From positions 1 to 10,542 of the forward strand of contig JAEXJH010000050.1 in the NCBI GenBank assembly GCA_023445955.1: a DNA stretch of 10,542 nucleotides. Reading direction: 5' to 3'. This document shows, one piece after another, positions 6,324 to 10,542 of this stretch; positions within the stretch are counted from its first letter, which is position 1; each line of letters begins with the position of its first letter. Made by a program: the position numbers and the translations under genes. The notes beneath the pieces were generated by a model. It did no database searches and was not told where the DNA came from. It worked only from the letters and a program-made list of their open reading frames with translations. Origin of the DNA: Pseudomonadota bacterium. Its GTDB lineage: Bacteria > Pseudomonadota > Alphaproteobacteria > Caulobacterales > Caulobacteraceae.

Positions 6324-7059
6324 TCTCCAGCTCGACCACCAGCGGCAGGTGGTCGGAGGCCACGCGGGCCAGAGGCGTGTAGGGCGAGCTGACCCCGCGC
6401 GTCTCCAGGCCCTTGGTCAGGAACACGTGGTCGATCCGCATGAACGGGAAGCTGGACGGGAAGGTCGCCGTGGCCGGGCGCGGCCAGGTCGGCGTCGGGG
6501 CCTGGGCGTCGCGCAGCGCGGTCCGCAGCATCCGGTAGGTCGCCGAATAGGGCGTTGCGTTGAAGTCGCCGAGCACCACGCCCGGAGCCAGCCATTCATC
6601 CGCGCCCATCCAGTCGGGACCCAGCAGGGCGGCGGCTTGGCGCTTCTGTTCCTGGGGCACGAGGCCCAGGTGGGTGTTGATGATCTGGACCTTGGTCCCG
6701 CCGACCTCGACCTCGACCCACAGGGCCCCGCGCGGCTCCAGGCCCGGCACGCGCTTGTACAGCGGCAGGCCCTTGGCCTTGACCCGGCGCTCGGGCAGGG
6801 CGGTCAGGATGGCGTCGCCATAGAGCTCTTCCTCCACGGTCATGGCCGGGTGGAAGTGGAAGCTCATCTTCAGCAGTTCGGCGAGACGGTGGGCCTGGTC
6901 GACGCCCTTGGTGCGGGCGCGCAGGACGTCCAGCTCCTGCAGGGCCACGACGTCCGGGCGTTCGGCAGCGATGACCTCCGCCACACGCTCGACGTCGAGC
7001 TTGCGGTCCGTGCCCACGCAGCGATGGACGTTGTAGGTCATGAGACGAAGGGTCTTCAT
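6280..7059 (-). CDS. Endonuclease/exonuclease/phosphatase (EEP) family hydrolase, YbhP-like
   Basis: This 259-residue protein has the DNase I-like fold with all catalytic signatures in order: TYNVHRC (Asn10), QELD (Glu42), NTHLG (Asn128, His130), LGDFNATP (Asp165, Asn167), RIDHVF (Asp210) and SDHLPL (Asp236, His237). The family uses Mg2+ to cut phosphodiester bonds in nucleic acids, lipids or inositol phosphates; the target here is unknown. The closest architecture I recall is YbhP, which sits with the cardiolipin synthase ClsB in E. coli, and the convergent neighbour here is indeed PLD-like. No signal peptide is seen. The ATG overlaps the TGA of metW (ATGA, 7056-7059), so it is the third gene of metX-metW-EEP and is translationally coupled. 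It ends 44 bp inside the PLD gene. Confidence 0.92.
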   Translation of the reverse strand: MKTLRLMTYNVHRCVGTDRKLDVERVAEVIAAERPDVVALQELDVLRARTKGVDQAHRLAELLKMSFHFHPAMTVEEELYGDAILTALPERRVKAKGLPLYKRVPGLEPRGALWVEVEVGGTKVQIINTHLGLVPQEQKRQAAALLGPDWMGADEWLAPGVVLGDFNATPYSATYRMLRTALRDAQAPTPTWPRPATATFPSSFPFMRIDHVFLTKGLETRGVSSPYTPLARVASDHLPLVVELEITAEGAPEGSAAAR

Positions 7060-7733
7060 CCGTCGAAGAGATCGCCCGAGACGGGCGGAAGTTCCTTAGG
7101 CGCTGCTGTTCCATTGCGGCTGAGCATGAACAGGCAGGTCTCGGCCCGCCAGTTCTCCAGCGTCCCGGTGGGTTTCATTGGCCGCGCGGGGCCGGTCCCG
7201 GCGAACGCGGCGCAGGCGTCGACGCGCAGATTGAGGTCCGCCGTCAGGGCCATGAAGTCGGCCAGGGTGCACAGGTGGATGTTCGGGGTCGACCACCAGG
7301 GCAGGGGCAGGGCCTTGGTCTCGGGCATCCGGCCGCGGCTTATGAGCGACCAGCGCACCCGCCAGTGGCCGAAGTTCGGGAACGAGACGATCGCGCGGTC
7401 GGCGATGCGCAGCAGCTCGTCCAGCACATGGCGCGGATTGCGCGTCGCCTGCAGGGTCTGGGACAGCACGGCGTAGTCGAACGACCGGTCGGGGAAGTGG
7501 TCGAGGTCCTGGTCGGCGTCACCCTGCACCACCGACAGGCCGCGCGCCATGCAGGCCGCCACGCCCGAGGCGCTGATCTCCAGGCCCCGGCCGTCGATCT
7601 GCTTGTCGTGGGCCAGGAGGTCCAGCAGCGCGCCCTCGCCGCAGCCGACGTCCAGCACCCGCGAGCCGGGGCGCACCAGGCGCAGGATCTCGCGGAAGTC
7701 CTCGCGGACTTTATTCTGGGAATTGGCGCTCAC
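7056..7733 (-). CDS. metW: Methionine biosynthesis protein MetW
   Basis: A 225-residue cytosolic methyltransferase-fold protein that accompanies MetX homoserine O-acyltransferases; it is thought to be needed for MetX activity or stability rather than for a proven methyl transfer. The motif I is [15 protein letters not shown], followed by the MetW-specific runs [36 protein letters not shown] and [11 protein letters not shown], and STPNIHLCT, all near-identical to the family. The length is slightly above the usual 195-215 because of an acidic, proline-rich tail. The start codon is GTG at 7731-7733, overlapping the metX TGA as GTGA, so it is translated by coupling to metX. The next gene (EEP) overlaps its stop by 4 bp. 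Confidence 0.95.
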   Translation of the reverse strand: MSANSQNKVREDFREILRLVRPGSRVLDVGCGEGALLDLLAHDKQIDGRGLEISASGVAACMARGLSVVQGDADQDLDHFPDRSFDYAVLSQTLQATRNPRHVLDELLRIADRAIVSFPNFGHWRVRWSLISRGRMPETKALPLPWWSTPNIHLCTLADFMALTADLNLRVDACAAFAGTGPARPMKPTGTLENWRAETCLFMLSRNGTAAPKELPPVSGDLFDG

Positions 7734-8884
7734 GTCAGCCCCCGGTCACGCTCGGCCGAGCTCAGGAAGCCCGCCAACGCCGCGTCCATCACCGGCTCGT
7801 CCAGCAGGAAGGCGTCGTGGCCCTTGTCGCTCTCAATCTCGGCGAAGGCGGCGCGGGCTCCGGCGGCCGTGAGGGCGCGGACTAGATGGCGGCTCTCGGC
7901 GGTCGGGTAGAGCCAGTCGCTGGTGAAGCTCAGCACGCAGAACCGCACGTCGCGCGCCCGGGTGAAGGCCTTGGCCAGCACCCCGCCGTGGCTGGCGGCG
8001 ATGTCGAAATAGTCGGTGGCCCGGGTGATGTAGAGATAGCTGTTGGCGTCGAACCGGTCGACGAAGCTGGCCCCCTGGTGGCGCAGATAGCTCTCGACCT
8101 GGAAGTCAGCGTCGAAGCCCCACGACAGGCCGTCGCGCTTCAGCTCGCGGCCGAACTTCCGCTGCAGGGCGGGCTCGGACAGATAGGTGATGTGCGCGGC
8201 CATGCGCGCGACGGCCAGGCCCTTGCCAGGCTGGACGCCGTGGTCGGCATAGGCGCCGCCGCGCCAGTCGGGATCGGCCATGATCGCCTGGCGGCCCACC
8301 TCGTGGAACGCGATGTTCTGGGCCGAGTGGCGCGAGGCGGAGGCCAGCACCACGGTGCTGAACACGCGCTCGGGATAGTCGACCGCCCACTGCTGGGCCT
8401 GCATCCCGCCCATGGAGCCGCCGATCACCGCGAACAGGGTGTCGATGCCCAGCGCGCTGACCAGCATCGCCTGGGCGCGGACCATGTCGGGGATGGTGAT
8501 GACCGGGAACGCCAGGCCGTACGCCTTGCCCGTCGCCGGATTGATCGAGGCCGGACCGGTCGAGCCCATGCAGCCGCCGATCACGTTGGTGCAGATGATG
8601 AAGTGCCGCGCCGGGTCCAGCGGCTTGCCGGGACCGATCATCCGCAGCCACCAGCCGGGCTTGCCCGTGGTCGGGTGCGGCGAGGCGACGAACTGGTCGC
8701 CGGTCAGGGCGTGACAGATCAGGACGGCGTTGGACTTGTCGGCGTTCAGCGCGCCATAGGTCTGGTAGCCGATCTCCAGCCCCTCGAGCGTGGCGCCCGA
8801 ATCGAGCCGCAGGGGTTCGTTTGCGGGAAACCGCCAGGTTCCCCCGCCGGACAGGACGGGCGTGAACAGATCGAGCGCAGCCAT
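7730..8884 (-). CDS. metX: Homoserine O-acyltransferase MetX
   Basis: A 384-residue cytosolic alpha/beta-hydrolase-fold enzyme that acylates L-homoserine (acetyl-CoA or succinyl-CoA) to open methionine synthesis. The catalytic triad is visible: nucleophile Ser157 in the elbow [14 protein letters not shown], Asp323 in TSDWLYPT and His356 in DKGHDAF. The oxyanion and substrate regions CHALTGD and [13 protein letters not shown] are also intact. Length fits the family (about 370-390). The frame stays open upstream, but homology begins at MAALDLFTP, so the ATG at 8884 is taken; the AAGGGG upstream is 12 bases away, rather far, and a TTGACA lies exactly at -35 to -30 from this ATG, suggesting a leaderless message. 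Acetyl versus succinyl specificity is not settled by these motifs. It leads the metX-metW-EEP operon. Confidence 0.96.
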   Translation of the reverse strand: MAALDLFTPVLSGGGTWRFPANEPLRLDSGATLEGLEIGYQTYGALNADKSNAVLICHALTGDQFVASPHPTTGKPGWWLRMIGPGKPLDPARHFIICTNVIGGCMGSTGPASINPATGKAYGLAFPVITIPDMVRAQAMLVSALGIDTLFAVIGGSMGGMQAQQWAVDYPERVFSTVVLASASRHSAQNIAFHEVGRQAIMADPDWRGGAYADHGVQPGKGLAVARMAAHITYLSEPALQRKFGRELKRDGLSWGFDADFQVESYLRHQGASFVDRFDANSYLYITRATDYFDIAASHGGVLAKAFTRARDVRFCVLSFTSDWLYPTAESRHLVRALTAAGARAAFAEIESDKGHDAFLLDEPVMDAALAGFLSSAERDRGLT

Positions 8885-8919
8885 AGCCCGCTTGGACCCC
8901 TTGGCGAACAAGGTGTCAA
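8885..8919 (-). promoter_or_regulatory. Candidate metX promoter -35 element with possible leaderless start
   Basis: On the minus strand a perfect TTGACA (8914-8919) lies so that the A of the metX ATG would be +1, i.e. the element spans -35 to -30. The bases at the matching -10 position (TCCAAG) are a poor match, so the promoter call is weak. The whole divergent gap 8885-8962 is only 78 bp and must also hold the control region of the sixA operon. I looked for a SAM-II riboswitch and do not see its conserved cores. Confidence 0.25.
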
Positions 8920-8953
8920 CCACCGGCTTCCTGCCAGGGCGCGGGACGGCTAT

Positions 8954-8958
8954 GGAGG
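8954..8958 (+). promoter_or_regulatory. Shine-Dalgarno GGAGG that fixes the histidine-phosphatase start
   Basis: GGAGG with a 4-base spacer to the ATG at 8963. It is the clearest ribosome site in the window and decides the start, because the frame is open far upstream. The overlapping GGCTATGG just before it looks like part of a Caulobacter-type -10 (GCTANAWC), but with no good -35 at the right distance. Confidence 0.6.
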
Positions 8959-8962
8959 TCGC

Positions 8963-9472
8963 ATGGAGCGACTGATCCTGATGCGCCACGGCAAGGCCGA
9001 GCGGCACGCCCAGACCGGCGGCGATTTCGAACGCGCCTTGGCCGACAGCGGCCGGGCCGATGCGGCTGTCATGGGCAAGCTGCTGGCCGGATTGGCCTAT
9101 TCGCCCGACCTGCTGCTGGTCTCCTCGGCCCGCCGCACCCGCGAGACCGCCGAGCAGGTCGCAGGGAGCTTTTCCAAGGCCCGGGTCGAGCACCTGCGCG
9201 ATCTCTACCACGCCGATCCGGAAGAAGTGGTCCAGGTGGTCGAGGAGCATGGCGACGGCGCGGCGACGGTGATGATCGTCGGGCACAATCCGGGTCTGCA
9301 CGAGCTGGCCCTGCGTCTGGCCCTGCAAGGCGAGGCCTCGCCGATCCAGACCAACAAGCTGCGCAGCCGTTTCCCGACCTCGACCACGGTGGTGTTCGGC
9401 TGGACCGACAAGGGTCCGGTGCTGGAGCACCTCTTCTACGCACACGAGAACGGCGGAGCCGGCGGCGAATGA
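8963..9472 (+). CDS. SixA-type histidine phosphatase (phosphoglycerate-mutase-like)
   Basis: A 169-residue protein of the short histidine-phosphatase branch that includes SixA, which removes phosphate from phosphohistidine in signalling proteins. The RHG motif [10 protein letters not shown] places the catalytic phospho-acceptor His9 and Arg8 at the N-terminus. [13 protein letters not shown] (54-66) supplies the second arginine, and [11 protein letters not shown] the second catalytic His108. The target protein is unknown. GGAGG at 8954-8958 with a 4-base spacer selects the ATG at 8963; the open frame further upstream is antisense shadow of metX. It is divergent from metX and starts a coupled operon: its TGA overlaps the ATG of the DUF952 gene (ATGA, 9469-9472). 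I do not assign sixA as a symbol because orthology to the E. coli gene was not tested. Confidence 0.88.
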   Translation: MERLILMRHGKAERHAQTGGDFERALADSGRADAAVMGKLLAGLAYSPDLLLVSSARRTRETAEQVAGSFSKARVEHLRDLYHADPEEVVQVVEEHGDGAATVMIVGHNPGLHELALRLALQGEASPIQTNKLRSRFPTSTTVVFGWTDKGPVLEHLFYAHENGGAGGE

Positions 9473-9813
9473 CCCTGATCTACAAGATCCTGTCCCGCGC
9501 GGAGTGGGACGCCGCCAAGGCCGTGGGCCGGTTCGAGGGCTCGGCGGTCGACCACCAGGACGGCTTCATCCACCTGTCGGCCGGCGACCAGGCCCAGACG
9601 ACCGCCGCCCTCTATTTCAAGGGCCAGGAAGGCCTCGTCCTGCTGGGCGTCGAAGCCGAGGCCCTGGGTGATGCGCTGAAGTGGGAGGCCTCGCGCGGCG
9701 GGGCGCTGTTCCCGCACCTCTTCCGTCCGCTGCTGGTCAGCGAAGCGATCACCGAGGCCGACCTCACCCTGGACGCCGATGGCGTTCCCCAGTTGGGCGA
9801 TCACCTCGCATGA
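9469..9813 (+). CDS. DUF952 family protein
   Basis: A 114-residue cytosolic protein of the DUF952 family, whose members are usually about 100-120 residues. The visible family pattern is [34 protein letters not shown] near the start (described here by its ends IYKI... and FIHLS), [37 protein letters not shown] and a short acidic tail. No biochemical function is known to me. His29 and His35, and Glu73 and Arg75 of EASRGG, are conserved-looking polar positions that could form a site. Its start and stop both overlap neighbours: ATGA with the phosphatase gene and ATGA (9810-9813) with pyrD, so it is translated in step with pyrimidine synthesis. Function remains open. Confidence 0.9.
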   Translation: MTLIYKILSRAEWDAAKAVGRFEGSAVDHQDGFIHLSAGDQAQTTAALYFKGQEGLVLLGVEAEALGDALKWEASRGGALFPHLFRPLLVSEAITEADLTLDADGVPQLGDHLA

Positions 9814-10542
9814 GCCTTCATGACGTCGCCGCCCGCGCGCTGCACGCCTTCGATCCCGAGGACGCCCACGGCTGGGCCATCCGCGGCCTGAAGATGGGCC
9901 TGGGGCCGCGCGAGAGTGGTCCGGACGATCCGATCCTGGCGGTGAAGCTCGCCGGGCTGGACCTGCCCAACTGCGTGGGCCTGGCCGCCGGCTTCGACAA
10001 GAACGCCGAGGTCCCGGACGCCATGCTGGCCGCCGGCTTCGGCTTCGTGGAGGCGGGCACGGTCACGCCGCTGGCCCAGGCCGGCAATCCGCGCCCGCGC
10101 CTGTTCCGCCTGACGCAGGACCAGGCGGTGATCAACCGCATGGGCTTCAACAACGGCGGCCTGGATCCCTTCGCCCGGCGTCTGAAGACGCGCCAGGGCA
10201 AGGGCGGTGTCGTGGGGGCCAATATCGGCGCCAACAAGGACGCCAGCGACCGCATCGAGGACTACGCCACCGGCCTGACCCGCCTGTGGGGCCTGTCGGA
10301 CTATTTCACCGCCAACATTTCCTCGCCCAACACGCCGGGCCTGCGCGCCCTACAGACCAAGGCGGCGCTGGAGGAGCTGCTGGGCCGGATCTCCGAGACG
10401 CGGGAGGCGATGAAGGTCGCTTCGGGCGCCGACTATCCGATCTTCCTGAAGGTCGCGCCCGACCTGGAGGACGGCGAGGTCGAGGCCATCGTCGAGGCGG
10501 TGGTCGATGCGGGCCTGGACGCTATCATCGTCAGCAACACCA
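9810..10542 (+). CDS. pyrD: Dihydroorotate dehydrogenase (quinone), class 2, 3' end outside the window
   Basis: The first 244 residues of a class 2 enzyme that oxidises dihydroorotate to orotate at the inner membrane, passing electrons through FMN to quinone, the fourth step of pyrimidine synthesis. The N-terminal helix region (LHAFDPEDAHGWAIRGLKMG) is the quinone-side extension typical of class 2. FMN and substrate sites are present: LAAGFDKNAE (Lys64), GTVTP, NRMGFNNGG, NISSPNTPGLR with catalytic Ser172 and Asn169/Asn174, FLKVAPDL (Lys214) and Asn243 in IVSNT. These match E. coli Asn172, Ser175, Asn177, Lys217 and Asn246 with a constant offset of three. The ATG overlaps the DUF952 TGA. No frameshift is seen up to the cut at the window end. 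Confidence 0.96.
   Translation, partial: MSLHDVAARALHAFDPEDAHGWAIRGLKMGLGPRESGPDDPILAVKLAGLDLPNCVGLAAGFDKNAEVPDAMLAAGFGFVEAGTVTPLAQAGNPRPRLFRLTQDQAVINRMGFNNGGLDPFARRLKTRQGKGGVVGANIGANKDASDRIEDYATGLTRLWGLSDYFTANISSPNTPGLRALQTKAALEELLGRISETREAMKVASGADYPIFLKVAPDLEDGEVEAIVEAVVDAGLDAIIVSNT

Noticed and set aside
7886..8962. In-frame extension of the histidine phosphatase far upstream on +
   Set aside because: It is antisense to metX and low-complexity. The RHG motif and GGAGG ribosome site place the start at 8963.
8885..8962. SAM-II or other SAM riboswitch before metX
   Set aside because: Alphaproteobacterial metX/metA genes sometimes carry SAM-II, but its conserved core sequences are not visible and 78 bp shared between divergent promoters leaves little room.
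1..10542. Defence island, phage, IS, toxin-antitoxin or CRISPR elements
   Set aside because: All large genes belong to known metabolic, transport or regulatory families. No transposase, integrase, direct-repeat array or small two-gene toxin-antitoxin pattern was seen, and base composition looks even throughout.

Overview
The window reads as a chromosomal segment of a high-GC alphaproteobacterium, most likely Caulobacter or a close relative. The base for this is strong GC bias, dense gene packing with ATGA/GTGA start-stop overlaps, the MetX–MetW pair, and protein sequences resembling what I recall of Caulobacter homologs. The genus is an inference; no search was run. I see no phage, IS element, CRISPR array, tRNA or rRNA. 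Most genes are housekeeping or conserved genes of uncertain role.

Left part (1–2256): the C-terminal part of a LacI-type sugar-responsive regulator on + converges on a minus-strand pair, an HTH protein followed by an MFS transporter. The two convergent genes share a CTAG at their stop codons, and an 18-bp perfect palindrome follows directly. A 144-bp non-coding stretch upstream of the HTH gene carries an inverted repeat (GCATGGC/GCCATGC) and an 8-bp palindrome, both candidate operator sites.

Middle (2257–4811): gloB (glyoxalase II) and a DUF985 cupin are translationally coupled on minus. They are divergent from a SAM-methyltransferase-like gene on +, followed by a stand-alone PII signalling protein. 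The PII gene has neither glnA nor amtB beside it and carries a T-loop variant.

Right-middle (4812–8884): a two-HKD phospholipase D/cardiolipin-synthase-like protein on + overlaps by 44 bp, tail to tail, the last gene of a minus-strand operon metX–metW–EEP phosphatase. MetX and MetW serve methionine synthesis. The PLD and EEP families are known genomic partners (ybhP–clsB of E. coli), so the convergent pair probably shares a phospholipid role.

Right end (8963–10542): divergent from metX, a coupled + operon encodes a SixA-type histidine phosphatase, a DUF952 protein and class 2 dihydroorotate dehydrogenase (PyrD, cut by the window end). I found no convincing new multi-gene system. The points most worth a second look are the orphan PII, the PLD/EEP tail-to-tail pair and the HTH–MFS cassette with its palindromic upstream region.
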